NCBI GenBank assembly: GCA_013141175.1 | Contig: JABFRN010000001.1 | Coordinates: 744,001 to 808,000, forward strand | Direction: 5' to 3' | From: Lysobacter sp. | GTDB taxonomy: Bacteria > Pseudomonadota > Gammaproteobacteria > Xanthomonadales > Xanthomonadaceae | DNA length: 64,000 bases | Shown here: positions 1-8,885 of the stretch, in pieces | How positions within the stretch are numbered: position 1 is the first letter of the stretch | Layout: every line of letters begins with the position of its first letter | Notes under the pieces: model-generated | Told to the model about the DNA's origin: nothing | The model's database searches: none | Seen by the model: only the letters and a program-made list of their open reading frames with translations | Made by a program: the position numbers and the translations under genes

Positions 1-918
1 GCCGAACATCTCGACGGCAAGCTCAATGCCTCCACCGCCAAGTGTGTCTCGGCTGCGAAAGCGCTGAATCCCGACACCATCGATGTGCTGGTGCTCGCCG
101 CCGATCCGGCCGGCGTTGCCGCCGAAGCCGCAACACTGGCCGGCGTGTCGAAGGTGCGCACCATCGCCGACGCCGCCAACGCGAACGCCATCGCCCAGGT
201 GCTGGCACCGCAGATCGCACACGCCGCCGCTGGCTACAGCCATGTGTTCGGCCCCAGCACCACCTTCGGCAAGGACCTGATGCCCTGCGTCGCCGCCCTG
301 CTGGGCGTGTCGCAGGTGTCCGACATCATGGCCGTCGATGGCAGCCACACCTTCAAGCGCCCGATCTACGCCGGCAACGCCATCATCACCGTCGAAGCCG
401 CCGCCGACCGCGTCGTGGTCGCCACCGTGCGCACCGCGTCGTGGCCGGAAACTTCGCGCGATGGCACCGCCTCCGTCGAAGCGCTGTCGGTAGAAGCGAC
501 GCTGCCAGGCCACACCCGCTACATCGGCCTCGCCGCCGGCAAATCGGACCGCCCGGATCTGCAGAGCGCCCGTCGCGTCGTCTCCGGCGGTCGCGGCGTG
601 GGCTCGGCCGAGAACTTCAAGATCATCTACGACCTCGCCGACAAGCTCGGCGCCGGCGTGGGCGCCTCGCGCGCAGCGGTCGACGCCGGCTACGTACCCA
701 ACGAAATGCAGGTCGGCCAGACCGGCAAGATCATCGCCCCGGAACTGTACGTCGCGGTCGGCATCAGCGGCGCGATCCAGCACCTCACCGGCATCAAGGA
801 CGCCGGCACCATCGTCGCGATCAACAAGGACGGCGAAGCGCCGATCTTCGAGATCGCCGACATCGGCCTGGTCGGCGATCTGTTCAAGCTGCTGCCGGAG
901 TTGCAGGCGGCGTTGTAA
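1..918 (+). CDS. etfA: Electron transfer flavoprotein alpha subunit, 5' end missing
   Basis: The frame is open from base 1, so only the first few codons (about eight, judged from family length) lie outside the window. The protein is the alpha subunit of the FAD/AMP-containing electron carrier that takes electrons from acyl-CoA and other dehydrogenases and hands them to ETF-ubiquinone oxidoreductase. The C-terminal FAD domain is clear: a [10 protein letters not shown] segment, the [13 protein letters not shown] stretch, the VGQTGK motif and the ISGAIQHL segment, followed by the usual end with two short helices. The beta subunit gene would be expected just upstream. A strong hairpin follows the stop. 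Family assignment is secure. Confidence 0.96.
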   Translation, partial: AEHLDGKLNASTAKCVSAAKALNPDTIDVLVLAADPAGVAAEAATLAGVSKVRTIADAANANAIAQVLAPQIAHAAAGYSHVFGPSTTFGKDLMPCVAALLGVSQVSDIMAVDGSHTFKRPIYAGNAIITVEAAADRVVVATVRTASWPETSRDGTASVEALSVEATLPGHTRYIGLAAGKSDRPDLQSARRVVSGGRGVGSAENFKIIYDLADKLGAGVGASRAAVDAGYVPNEMQVGQTGKIIAPELYVAVGISGAIQHLTGIKDAGTIVAINKDGEAPIFEIADIGLVGDLFKLLPELQAAL

Positions 919-930
919 TCGCGCCGGATG

Positions 931-968
931 ACGCAAGAAAAGAGCCGGGTTTACCCGGCTCTTTGCGT
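931..968. terminator. Bidirectional rho-independent terminator
   Basis: An 11-bp stem (AAAGAGCCGGG/CCCGGCTCTTT) with a TTTA loop lies between the convergent etfA and secreted-protein genes. The stem can extend outward through ACGCAA/TTGCGT. T-rich tracts on both sides suit termination from either strand. Confidence 0.85.
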
Positions 969-987
969 TTGCGCGCAAGCAAGCCGA

Positions 988-2094
988 TCAGCGACCCGGC
1001 ACTCGGCAGCAGTGGACCCAAGGCGTCACCATCTGCGCATTGCTGTCCAGGTTGTAGACGAAGAAATTGCCGGACGTCGGGCCCATGTAACCATCCGCCA
1101 TCACCACCTTCTGCGCCGCCTGGAAGCCCGCATTGGTGGAGCCGTAGCCTACAGGACAGCTCACGCCGAATCCGTAGCCATACGTGTTGGCCGGCACGCT
1201 GGCCGCTGAGCCGCTGACCGTGATGCAATCCAGCGCGGTCGCCAGCGGCGGCGCGAAGTAGCCGACGATGTCCGCGACGTAATGCGTGGTCGATGTCGTG
1301 TAAACCGTGAAATCGAATGACGCCACCGGGTTGGGGATCTGGGCGATGATCGCGTTGTTGATCGGCTGGGTCGCCGGATAGTTGACGCTCGCTGCATTGG
1401 GCTGTGTCGTACCGAACGGGTACACCGTCGCGTGACCAGCTGCGCCAATCGGTACCGCGGTGAAGTTCAAAGCCACCGCAGTCGCGCTCAAGCCCAGTGT
1501 GCCGCAGTCCGTGGCACTGCCACCTTGGCTTGTGAAGTTGCTCGCATTCTTGGCGACGAAGCTCCGGGTCGTACCTGCCGGAATCGCTCCGGCGGCGGTG
1601 CTGCGGGTATCGAGGATCCGGCAGGGTTGGACCGGGGTATAGACCAGATCCCGGTTCAGATCGCCGAACTTGGCGGCGACGGCTTTGGCGTCGCTTCCGC
1701 CCGGAGCGAGCCGGGCCAGACGATCAATCGCCTGGCTGTCGCTCAGTCGATGCCCGGTGCCGGCCAGTTCGGCCATCGCCCCTTCGAACGTGTCGCGCTT
1801 GAGCGCGTTGCGGAAGTTGGTCGAATCGGCCGACACGAAATTGGAGACCATGCGTTGCGCCCATGTGCTGACCGGTACACGGTAGACGCGCTGCACGTAG
1901 GCACCCCACTTGAGCACGAACTGACGCGTCATCCGACCGCGCTCCTTCGGCGACAACTTCGCAGCGGAAACGGCCGTGGGAATGAGCGCCTGTTGCTTGT
2001 CCGCGCGCGCGGATGCCTGCGCACTCGCGCCAGCGGCCAAAAGGAGGCTTGCAAGCGCCAATCCGCCGCAAACGAAACGAACTTCTCTTGCCAT
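988..2094 (-). CDS. Secreted protein of unknown function, paralogue of its upstream neighbour
   Basis: This 368-aa protein has a clear Sec signal peptide (hydrophobic core around residues 10-25, cut near GASAQA) and a GAGGA ribosome-binding site. I do not recognise a named family. The N-terminal third (about 45-135) is a predicted helical segment shared almost residue for residue with the next gene. A middle beta-rich segment contains PCRILDTR, a motif seen in various exported bacterial proteins, and several paired cysteines. Both paralogues end in the same CCRVPGR sequence. It is a likely extracellular or outer-surface protein. It probably arose by tandem duplication with the gene at 2205-3302. 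Confidence 0.8.
   Translation of the reverse strand: MAREVRFVCGGLALASLLLAAGASAQASARADKQQALIPTAVSAAKLSPKERGRMTRQFVLKWGAYVQRVYRVPVSTWAQRMVSNFVSADSTNFRNALKRDTFEGAMAELAGTGHRLSDSQAIDRLARLAPGGSDAKAVAAKFGDLNRDLVYTPVQPCRILDTRSTAAGAIPAGTTRSFVAKNASNFTSQGGSATDCGTLGLSATAVALNFTAVPIGAAGHATVYPFGTTQPNAASVNYPATQPINNAIIAQIPNPVASFDFTVYTTSTTHYVADIVGYFAPPLATALDCITVSGSAASVPANTYGYGFGVSCPVGYGSTNAGFQAAQKVVMADGYMGPTSGNFFVYNLDSNAQMVTPWVHCCRVPGR
1343..1497 (-). repeat. Identical DNA blocks shared with 2551-2705
   Basis: Bases 1343-1392 match 2551-2600 exactly, and 1408-1497 match 2616-2705 exactly (50 and 90 bp, constant offset 1208). The flanking parts of the same two genes have diverged at many positions, including third codon positions. 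This is a direct repeat inside two paralogous genes and suggests gene conversion or very recent duplication. Confidence 0.9.
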
Positions 2095-2154
2095 GTCATA
2101 TCCTCGGAATATGCCTCAACAGGCGGGCTTACGCTCAGAGATGCTCCGCACATG

Positions 2155-2182
2155 GAGAGAGCCGGGACGCCCCGGCTCTCTC
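2155..2182 (-). terminator. Hairpin between the two paralogous secreted-protein genes
   Basis: A perfect 12-bp stem (GAGAGAGCCGGG/CCCGGCTCTCTC) with a 4-base loop lies just after the stop of the 2205-3302 gene. There is no U-tract on the minus strand, so it may be a weak terminator or an mRNA-stabilising structure. Confidence 0.6.
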
Positions 2183-2204
2183 ACAGGCGATAGTGTCGAA
2201 GCTA

Positions 2205-3302
2205 TCAGCGGCCCGGCACGCGGCAGCAGGTCCTCGAAGAACGGAGAGTGGCGCTCCCGCTGGAATTGTTCTGGGCTGAACAAGTACCGCTCTGGAAAAA
2301 CACGAACGGCATCTGCCAGGTCGACGACTCGCAGTTGGTCGAGGTCTGGGTATAACCGGTTGCACAGGCCGGTGCGACCGCATTTCCAGTGCCGCCCGCA
2401 GGAATGGAGAGGTCCGTGTTGGCGGTTTCCACGCATTGCAGTGCGGTGGCCAGCGGCGGCGCGAAATAGCCGACGATGTCTGCGACGTAGTGCGTGGCCA
2501 CGGTCGAGTAAACGGTGAAATCGAACGACGACAGCGGATTCGGGATCTGCGCGATGATCGCGTTGTTGATCGGCTGGGTCGCCGGATAGTTGACGCTCGC
2601 GGTGTTGGGACGTGCCGTACCGAACGGGTACACCGTCGCGTGACCAGCTGCGCCAATCGGTACCGCGGTGAAGTTCAAAGCCACCGCAGTCGCGCTCAAG
2701 CCCAGCGTGCCGCAATTCGTAGCACTACCGCCTTGAGCGGTGAAGCTGCTGACATTGATGGCGACGAAGCTCCGGGTCCCGCCTGCCGGAATCGTACCAG
2801 CGGCGGTAATACGGGTATCGACGATCCGGCAGGGTTGTACCGGGGTATAGACCAGATCCTGGTTCAGATCGCCAAACTTGGCCACAACGATATCGGCCCT
2901 GGAAGCGCTTGCGCCGGGTGCGATCTTGGCCAGCCGATCAATCGCCTGGCTGTCGCTCAGTCGATGTCCTATACCGGCCAGTTCGGCCATCGCTCCTTCG
3001 AACGTGTCGCGCTTGAGCGCGTTGCGGAAATTGCCTGCATCGGCGGAGACGAAATTCGGCACCATGCGTTTCGACCAGACGCCTACGGGCACATCGTAGA
3101 CCCGTTGTACGTAAGCGCCCCATTTGGTCACGAATTGACGGGTCAGAATACCGCGCTCTTGGGGCGATGCCTTGCCTGTGGAAATCGTGGCGCGGCCCTG
3201 TTGCGCACCCACGGTGCCGGGAGGCTGTGCGGACGCAGTCGCAGCGAATGCAGCGAGCGCAAGCGACAGCATGCAGGCGGAATTATGGAATCGTGTTGAC
3301 AT
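2205..3302 (-). CDS. Secreted protein of unknown function, tandem paralogue
   Basis: The start at 3302 is chosen over a frame open further upstream because it gives a typical signal peptide (core LSLALAAFAA, cut after TASA) and has a GGAG site seven bases before the ATG. The product is 365 aa. It shares with the downstream gene the segment WGAYVQRVY, the NFRNALKRDTFEGAMAEL segment, the PCRIVDTR motif and the terminal CCRVPGR. The region before the C-terminus differs strongly between the two, so the variable part may carry the specificity. No known enzymatic motif is visible. The role is unknown; export is well supported. Confidence 0.82.
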   Translation of the reverse strand: MSTRFHNSACMLSLALAAFAATASAQPPGTVGAQQGRATISTGKASPQERGILTRQFVTKWGAYVQRVYDVPVGVWSKRMVPNFVSADAGNFRNALKRDTFEGAMAELAGIGHRLSDSQAIDRLAKIAPGASASRADIVVAKFGDLNQDLVYTPVQPCRIVDTRITAAGTIPAGGTRSFVAINVSSFTAQGGSATNCGTLGLSATAVALNFTAVPIGAAGHATVYPFGTARPNTASVNYPATQPINNAIIAQIPNPLSSFDFTVYSTVATHYVADIVGYFAPPLATALQCVETANTDLSIPAGGTGNAVAPACATGYTQTSTNCESSTWQMPFVFFQSGTCSAQNNSSGSATLRSSRTCCRVPGR

Positions 3303-3718
3303 CTTCAATCTCCGGAAGTCTACGCGGGCCGATAGTATTTGCCCGCAGCTATTGGTACGCGAAAGCCCAGAGGGAGAGGCCATCCGTGGCGAAGGGGTCT
3401 CGCGACCCGCAGCCTGATGCCTCCTGAACCCAAAGAGACTGGACGATCCACGCCGGTCGGCGCTTCGGGCATCCAAGGGGGAGACAACCGCCCGCCTCCA
3501 CCGCCGGCAACGCACTGGAATTCATGGGGAAAGCCGGGCTAGAATCAGCGGCCATCCACTGAATTGGCGAGAGTGTGACCCCGGTCCAGTTCGGGTGCGC
3601 GCTCTCTCTCACAGCCGAATGCTGGGGATATGTCTGCAGGATGCGGCGGCCCTGCGCTTGGGCGTATGCTAGCCCCTCACGCTCCGAAGTCGGGGCACGA
3701 TGCCGAGACCCTCCTCCT
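3303..3718. other. Intergenic region between divergent genes
   Basis: About 416 bases separate the minus-strand secreted-protein gene from the plus-strand metallopeptidase. It must hold divergent promoters. A TAGAAT hexamer at 3540-3545 could be a plus-strand -10 element, but no good -35 box sits at the right distance. I see no convincing gene here. Confidence 0.5.
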
Positions 3719-6121
3719 ATGCGCAAGCTTGCCCTCACTCTCACCGTAGCGCTCATCGTCGGCGGTTGTTCGTCCGAATCGGAGGTTGCGCAGAATACCG
3801 CGCAGGCCAGCGCGAATTCGAAGAACATCACTTCCCTGGCGCAAACGCCCCGCCTCCCAACGGGTCGCAAGATCTCGTTCGCAGCCATGCCCGATCACGG
3901 CACTCTACTGGCCTACGACCGCAGTCAGCAGCCACGTCATCGCGGCGCGCAGATCTACCATGCGGTACAGCTCAGCGAAGCGCATGCAATGAACGCGGCT
4001 GCGCCCGGCAAATCGATCGAGCTGCCGATGCCCTCGGGCGGCACGGTGCATATCGACTATCTCCGGCATGAGGAAGGTCTCGATGGCAACTGGTCCTGGG
4101 TTGGCAAGACTGCGGACGGCCTGGACGCGGTCATCACCTTCGGCGAGAGCGCCGTGTTCGGCCGCATCGCACAGCGCGATACCGAAGCACTGCGCCTGAC
4201 GATGTCGGCGGGCCGTTCCTGGCTGGTCGAAAGCGACCCGAGCAAAATGCTCGACGGCAACCTCCGTCGCGACTCCGATGAATCCGACGTGCTGATCCCG
4301 CATAGCGTGGTGGCTGCCGCCAGCGCCAAGAAGCGCAGCACTGCCGCCATGACCGCAGCTGGCGATGAAGCCGCCAGCCCCGCCAGCACCGTCGACGTCG
4401 TGCTCGGCTTCACCAACGGCATGGTTACCAAGTACGGCAGCGCCGCGAATGCAAACACCCGCTTGGCCAATCTCGTGGCCATCACCAATCAGGGCTATCT
4501 GAACAGCCTGGTGACCCCGCGCATTCGCCTGGTACGTACCGTGCAGGTCAGCTACACCGACACCAACAGCAACGACACTGCGCTGGAAGCCGTCACCGGT
4601 TTCACCTGTACCACCACAGGATGTACTGCCCAGACGGTTCCGGCTGAACTTGTACCGCTGCGTACGGCACGCGACACCTACGGCGGCGATCTCGTTTCGC
4701 TGGTCCGCCCATTCCAGGCACCGCAGCATCAGGGCTGCGGCATCGCGTGGCTGCTCGGGGGCAGCGGTTTCACCATCGACAACACCGACGCGCCGTTCGG
4801 CTACTCGGTCGTCAGCGACGGCACCGACATCGATGAAACCGATGGCCGCACGTACTTCTGCCGCGAAGAGACCCTTGCCCACGAGCTCGGCCACAACATG
4901 GGCCAGCAGCACAACATCGAAGATGCCGGCACGCCTCCGGATACCGGCACTCACAGCTATTCCTACGGCTACCGCGAAACGACGACCACCGGCTTTTACA
5001 CCGTGATGGCCTACCGTTTGCCCAACAGCAGTCAATTCTCGATCAACTATTTCGGCAACCCGAGCGTCAATTATGCCGACACGGCTCGCCCGACAGGCAC
5101 GGCTACCGCGGACAATGCGCGCAGCCTGAATCTGTCGATGCCATTGGTGGTGCAGTTCCGAAATGCGGTCGTGCCGTTCGGAACCTCAGTCGCCAACGAT
5201 TTCGATGGCGATGGGTTGTCCGACATCTACTGGCGGAACATCTCGACTGGCAACAACGACCTGTGGAAGATGAATGGAACCGCCCTGTCGAGCAGCACCG
5301 CCGTCTACAGAGAAGCAAACCTGAGTTGGACCATCGTGGGTTCGGGTGATTTCAACGGCGACAGCCGCTCGGACATCCTCTGGCGCAATACCTCAACTGG
5401 TCAAATCTATATTCAACACATGCAGGGCAGCACGATACTTTCGTCCTCTGGCTATGCTCCAACAGTATCGAATGCGGCATGGCAGATCGTCGCTCTTGCC
5501 GACTTCGATGGCGACGGCAAATGCGATGTGTATTGGCGCAATACCAGCACCGGACAGAACGATCTCTGGCTGATGGGGACGGGGACGTCACCAACAACGG
5601 TAGCGACCGTTTACAACGAACCCAACCAAGCCTGGAAAGTGCGTGGCGCCGGTGATTTCAACGGTGACGGCAAAGCGGACCTTTTCTGGCGGAACGACAC
5701 CACAGGGCGCAACTTCCTTCAGTTCATGAATGGCACGAGCGCACTAGCCAGTTCGGGCTATACGACGGATGTCGCAGACCAAGCATGGCAAGTCGTGGCT
5801 ATTCGCGACTTTGATGCCGATGGCCGTGCGGATCTATACTGGCGAAACAGCAGCACAGGCGCCAATCACCTGTGGACAATGAACGGACTGCTGATCAAAT
5901 CATTCTTCCCCGTCTATAACGAGCCCAACCAGGCTTGGCAGATCGTCAACAGCGGCGACTACAACGGGGACGGTTTCGCCGACGTGTTGTGGCGGAACAG
6001 CAGCACCGGTCAAAACCACATGCATCTGATGCAGGGCGGCACGATACTGGCTACCTCAGGGTCTCTCCTGACCGTTGCGGATTCAAACTGGCGCATGATC
6101 GGTTTGCGCGGATCGAACTGA
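3719..6121 (+). CDS. Zinc metallopeptidase lipoprotein with six FG-GAP repeats
   Basis: The frame is open further upstream, but the ATG at 3719 starts an ideal lipoprotein signal (MRKLALTLTVALIVGGC, lipobox VGGC). The product is 800 aa. Residues 388-398 read HELGHNMGQQH, the HExxHxxGxxH zinc site of reprolysin/metzincin-type peptidases. A following Met-turn-like segment (YTVMAYR) supports a metzincin fold. From about residue 495 to the end there are six copies of a roughly 50-residue repeat with the pattern D(F/Y)(D/N)xDGxxDxxWRN, the calcium-binding FG-GAP/VCBS type that builds a beta-propeller. It is likely surface-attached or released and acts on extracellular protein. Substrate is unknown. 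Confidence 0.88.
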   Translation: MRKLALTLTVALIVGGCSSESEVAQNTAQASANSKNITSLAQTPRLPTGRKISFAAMPDHGTLLAYDRSQQPRHRGAQIYHAVQLSEAHAMNAAAPGKSIELPMPSGGTVHIDYLRHEEGLDGNWSWVGKTADGLDAVITFGESAVFGRIAQRDTEALRLTMSAGRSWLVESDPSKMLDGNLRRDSDESDVLIPHSVVAAASAKKRSTAAMTAAGDEAASPASTVDVVLGFTNGMVTKYGSAANANTRLANLVAITNQGYLNSLVTPRIRLVRTVQVSYTDTNSNDTALEAVTGFTCTTTGCTAQTVPAELVPLRTARDTYGGDLVSLVRPFQAPQHQGCGIAWLLGGSGFTIDNTDAPFGYSVVSDGTDIDETDGRTYFCREETLAHELGHNMGQQHNIEDAGTPPDTGTHSYSYGYRETTTTGFYTVMAYRLPNSSQFSINYFGNPSVNYADTARPTGTATADNARSLNLSMPLVVQFRNAVVPFGTSVANDFDGDGLSDIYWRNISTGNNDLWKMNGTALSSSTAVYREANLSWTIVGSGDFNGDSRSDILWRNTSTGQIYIQHMQGSTILSSSGYAPTVSNAAWQIVALADFDGDGKCDVYWRNTSTGQNDLWLMGTGTSPTTVATVYNEPNQAWKVRGAGDFNGDGKADLFWRNDTTGRNFLQFMNGTSALASSGYTTDVADQAWQVVAIRDFDADGRADLYWRNSSTGANHLWTMNGLLIKSFFPVYNEPNQAWQIVNSGDYNGDGFADVLWRNSSTGQNHMHLMQGGTILATSGSLLTVADSNWRMIGLRGSN

Positions 6122-6180
6122 TTCATCCATGCCCAAGCGGATTAAGCAATAAGCGCCGCAAGTGGTGAACAGTGGCTTGA

Positions 6181-6212
6181 ATGGCCCGGGGATTTCCCGG
6201 GCCATCTTCTCT
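6181..6212 (+). terminator. Rho-independent terminator after the metallopeptidase gene
   Basis: A 10-bp stem ATGGCCCGGG/CCCGGGCCAT with a GATTT loop is followed by the pyrimidine-rich CTTCTCTT, 60 bases after the stop codon. Confidence 0.85.
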
Positions 6213-6313
6213 TGATATGCATGCGGCAGAGTTCACTACCCTGCCACGGAAAGGGCACCACGATCCAGCTGGCCAATCCGTTAATGCGAAAGCGTTATGG
6301 AAAATGCGTTGCG

Positions 6314-6319
6314 TATAAT
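6314..6319 (+). promoter_or_regulatory. Candidate -10 element upstream of the sugar-modification cassette
   Basis: A perfect TATAAT stands about 95 bases before the glycosyltransferase start, in a locally AT-richer stretch. No good -35 box lies 16-18 bases upstream, so this is only a suggestion for the cassette promoter. Confidence 0.4.
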
Positions 6320-6412
6320 GCGCGCATCATTTGCCAAAAATATGGTCTGCATTTTTTCGCCAAGATCGACGATTGAACACCTTATTTCTTTGTGGACTGC
6401 GCTCCAGACAAC

Positions 6413-7348
6413 ATGACCATCTCCGCGCTTCCAACTCTGTCCGTAGTTTCGCCTGTATACGGCTGCAAAATCTGTTTGGAAGACCTTGTAGATCGTGTAT
6501 TCGACTCTGTGCGCGGCATATGCTCTTCGATTGAGGTAATCCTTGTGGACGATGGCGGGCCCGACCCGGCCTGGCCGAGGATCCTCGAACTGGCGGCCAG
6601 CCGCCCTTGGCTCAAAGGCATGAAGCTGGCGAGGAATTTCGGGCAGCATTATGCGATCTCCGCCGGGATCGAGCGTGCCACAGGCGACGTCGTAGTGGTC
6701 ATGGATTGCGATCTGCAAGATGTCCCTGAGGAGATTCCGAAGCTGGTGACCGCACTCAACAGCGATGTACATGTCGCATTGGGGCAACGCATCGAACGAC
6801 AGGACAGCATTCTCAAACGACTCGGGTCATGGGCGTTTTTCCGTATTCTGTCGTGGATGACTGGCGTGTCGCAGCAGCACTCCACTGCCAATTTCGGCGC
6901 GTACAGCCGCAAGGTCATCGACACCATCAACGCGATGCCCGAACGCGATCGCTGCTTTCCATTGATGGTTCGATGGGCAGGATTCCCGACCGCGCTCGTG
7001 CCGGTGGAACACACAAGCAGAGCTGAAGGGAAAAGTTCTTACACTTTCAGCAAGTTGTTCAGACTGGCGGTCAGCATCATCTTGTCCTATTCGGACAAAC
7101 CCCTTCGACTGGTCGTGCGTACGGGCCTTGTCTTCTCCATCATCGCTTTTGCCATGTCGGGCTTCAGCGTCTTCCGGTATCTCTATGGAGATATCCAAGT
7201 GGCTGGCTTTACAAGCATCATCGCTTCGATCTGGCTCGTGGGCGGCATGTCGATCTTCTGCCTCGGCATCATCGGTCTCTACTTGGCACAATTGTTCAGG
7301 GAGGCCAAGGGGCGCCCTTACTATATCGTCGTGGACAATACCGGATGA
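6413..7348 (+). CDS. Polyprenyl-phosphate glycosyltransferase, GT2 (DPM1/GtrB/ArnC-like)
   Basis: The protein (311 aa from the ATG at 6413; a GTG seven codons earlier is possible) has a GT2 domain followed by two membrane helices in the last 90 residues. This is the layout of enzymes that load a sugar from a nucleotide donor onto undecaprenyl phosphate. Visible motifs are VDDGG near residue 46, the MDCDLQD stretch near residue 100, and the conserved QH segment near residue 80. The last two helices are around residues 230-255 and 265-295. It begins a tight cluster: the next gene overlaps by four bases. By context the sugar is probably the 4-amino-4,6-dideoxyhexose made by the downstream WecE-like enzyme, but this is inferred. 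Confidence 0.9.
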   Translation: MTISALPTLSVVSPVYGCKICLEDLVDRVFDSVRGICSSIEVILVDDGGPDPAWPRILELAASRPWLKGMKLARNFGQHYAISAGIERATGDVVVVMDCDLQDVPEEIPKLVTALNSDVHVALGQRIERQDSILKRLGSWAFFRILSWMTGVSQQHSTANFGAYSRKVIDTINAMPERDRCFPLMVRWAGFPTALVPVEHTSRAEGKSSYTFSKLFRLAVSIILSYSDKPLRLVVRTGLVFSIIAFAMSGFSVFRYLYGDIQVAGFTSIIASIWLVGGMSIFCLGIIGLYLAQLFREAKGRPYYIVVDNTG

Positions 7349-8484
7349 GCGCAGCCATACCGTCACCTTCGCTCGTGCACTCTGATCTCGATAGCCGCAG
7401 ATTCGGCATCGATATAGCGCGCGCCCGACTCGATGCCATGACACCAAAAGCACTCGCAACAGAAGTGCTGTCGTCTGGCATCGACGTAGCCATAGTCCGT
7501 TTACCGGCCGGGCAATCAAGCGGCATCAATGAACTGCGCAACTGGGCATTGCCTGTGTTGCATGCAGACACACTCGTCTACTACAAGTGTGATCTGACGC
7601 GGCACGAACCGACGGCGCTGCGGAATATCGACCTGGATTTCTCCATCGCATCCCATTCGGACATGGGAGAGCTCGAATCACTGATTCTTTCCACGTTCGA
7701 GAACTATGTCAGTCATTACCACGCCAACCCACTATTCCCGCCCGGAAGCATACTTGCCGGCTACTTGGAGTGGGCACTTGGTCATCTGCAAGGAAGCGGT
7801 CGAACATTATGGGTAGCGCGACGCGGCGGCCGAATCGCTGCGTTCGCTGCATGCCACCGCATCGACATGGACACTGCAGAAGGCATTCTCTACGGTGTGC
7901 GGCCTGAAGAAGCAGGTGGCGGACTGTATGGCGACCTGATCCGCCATACGCAAGCAGTTGCCAAGGCTGAAGGGGCGAAGACCATGATCGTATCAACCCA
8001 GGTGGACAATTTCGCCGTGCAAAAAGTATGGGCGCGCGAGGGATTCCATCTTTTCGAAGCTTGGAACACATACCATATCAGCGCACTCATGTCGTGCGGC
8101 GAGATGATAAAACACAAGGAACTACGATTCACAGCAGAGGAAATCCGCCGGTTCGCCGAAGCAACGGGAGACATGAACCCGCTGCATTTGGATGCTTTGG
8201 CAGCAGCTGCTTCAGGCCTGCCAGCGCCTATCGCGCACGGGGTGATGACACTCGGTGAAATGTCGCGCGTGCTGGGGATGGAAACGCCCGGCCATGGCAC
8301 AGTCATTCTGCATATGGATGTCGCTTATCTGCGCCCAGTAATTGCAGACAGGACCTATACGATGAACATGCGTGAAGTGCGCGCAGACCATTCCACACGC
8401 CCATTCAAAGTGATCACCACCGTGCGTGATGCGGAAAATTCGGTCTGCATTGTCGCTCGCGCGGATGTGGTCGTGAAACGCTAA
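7345..8484 (+). CDS. Fusion of a WecD-like GNAT N-acyltransferase and a MaoC-type (R)-hydratase domain
   Basis: This 379-aa protein joins two domains. Residues 1 to about 250 resemble GNAT acetyltransferases that acylate dTDP-4-amino sugars: there is a SHYHANP segment typical of WecD/FdtC-type enzymes and a GxxGxG-like turn (GGGLYGDLIR) for acyl-CoA. Residues about 255-379 are a hot-dog MaoC domain with the (R)-enoyl-CoA hydratase signature GDMNPLHLD...AHGVM; the catalytic pair is visible as D276 and H281, spaced as in PhaJ. The fusion suggests that the hydratase half makes a 3-hydroxyacyl-CoA that the GNAT half transfers to an amino sugar. This is inference; the hydratase half could instead serve a different acyl substrate. 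It overlaps the upstream gene by four bases. Confidence 0.82.
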   Translation: MSAAIPSPSLVHSDLDSRRFGIDIARARLDAMTPKALATEVLSSGIDVAIVRLPAGQSSGINELRNWALPVLHADTLVYYKCDLTRHEPTALRNIDLDFSIASHSDMGELESLILSTFENYVSHYHANPLFPPGSILAGYLEWALGHLQGSGRTLWVARRGGRIAAFAACHRIDMDTAEGILYGVRPEEAGGGLYGDLIRHTQAVAKAEGAKTMIVSTQVDNFAVQKVWAREGFHLFEAWNTYHISALMSCGEMIKHKELRFTAEEIRRFAEATGDMNPLHLDALAAAASGLPAPIAHGVMTLGEMSRVLGMETPGHGTVILHMDVAYLRPVIADRTYTMNMREVRADHSTRPFKVITTVRDAENSVCIVARADVVVKR

Positions 8485-8506
8485 ACCTCTCCAGTCGAGC
8501 GAAAAA

Positions 8507-8881
8507 ATGATCCGCTTTTTCCCTTGGGCGATGGTTGCCGCCACCATCATATTGACCGCTTATGGCCAACTCATGCTCAAGTGGGAAGTTGGGCGCCAAG
8601 TGGAGCCGCTATTCCCATGGATGCGCGAATGGCCGCAAGTACTGCAATTGCTGTCGAGACCGGGAGTGATATCGGCGCTAGTCGCTGCATTCGCTGCATC
8701 GTTGTGCTGGATGCTCGCGCTTAAAAGTCTCGATTTGAGCCAGGCTTATCCGTTCATGGCCCTCACATTCCTGGTCGTATCCCTCGCGGCAGTACCACTG
8801 TTCGGCGAATCGATAACTCCATTGAAAAGTGTCGGACTCGTGATGATCGTACTTGGCATTGTCTTCATCACTCAAGGTTAA
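8507..8881 (+). CDS. SMR/EamA-type four-helix membrane protein, likely lipid-linked sugar flippase subunit
   Basis: The 124-aa protein has four predicted membrane helices (about 5-25, 52-72, 77-97 and 103-122). The first helix resembles SMR proteins, with a QLMLKW segment. The membrane-embedded glutamate of drug-exporting EmrE is absent, as in the ArnE/ArnF subunits that flip undecaprenyl-phosphate-aminoarabinose. Context between a GtrB-like transferase and an amino-sugar aminotransferase supports flipping of a lipid-linked sugar. It would have to work as a homodimer, since no second subunit is encoded nearby. Confidence 0.8.
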   Translation: MIRFFPWAMVAATIILTAYGQLMLKWEVGRQVEPLFPWMREWPQVLQLLSRPGVISALVAAFAASLCWMLALKSLDLSQAYPFMALTFLVVSLAAVPLFGESITPLKSVGLVMIVLGIVFITQG

Positions 8882-8885
8882 CTGC

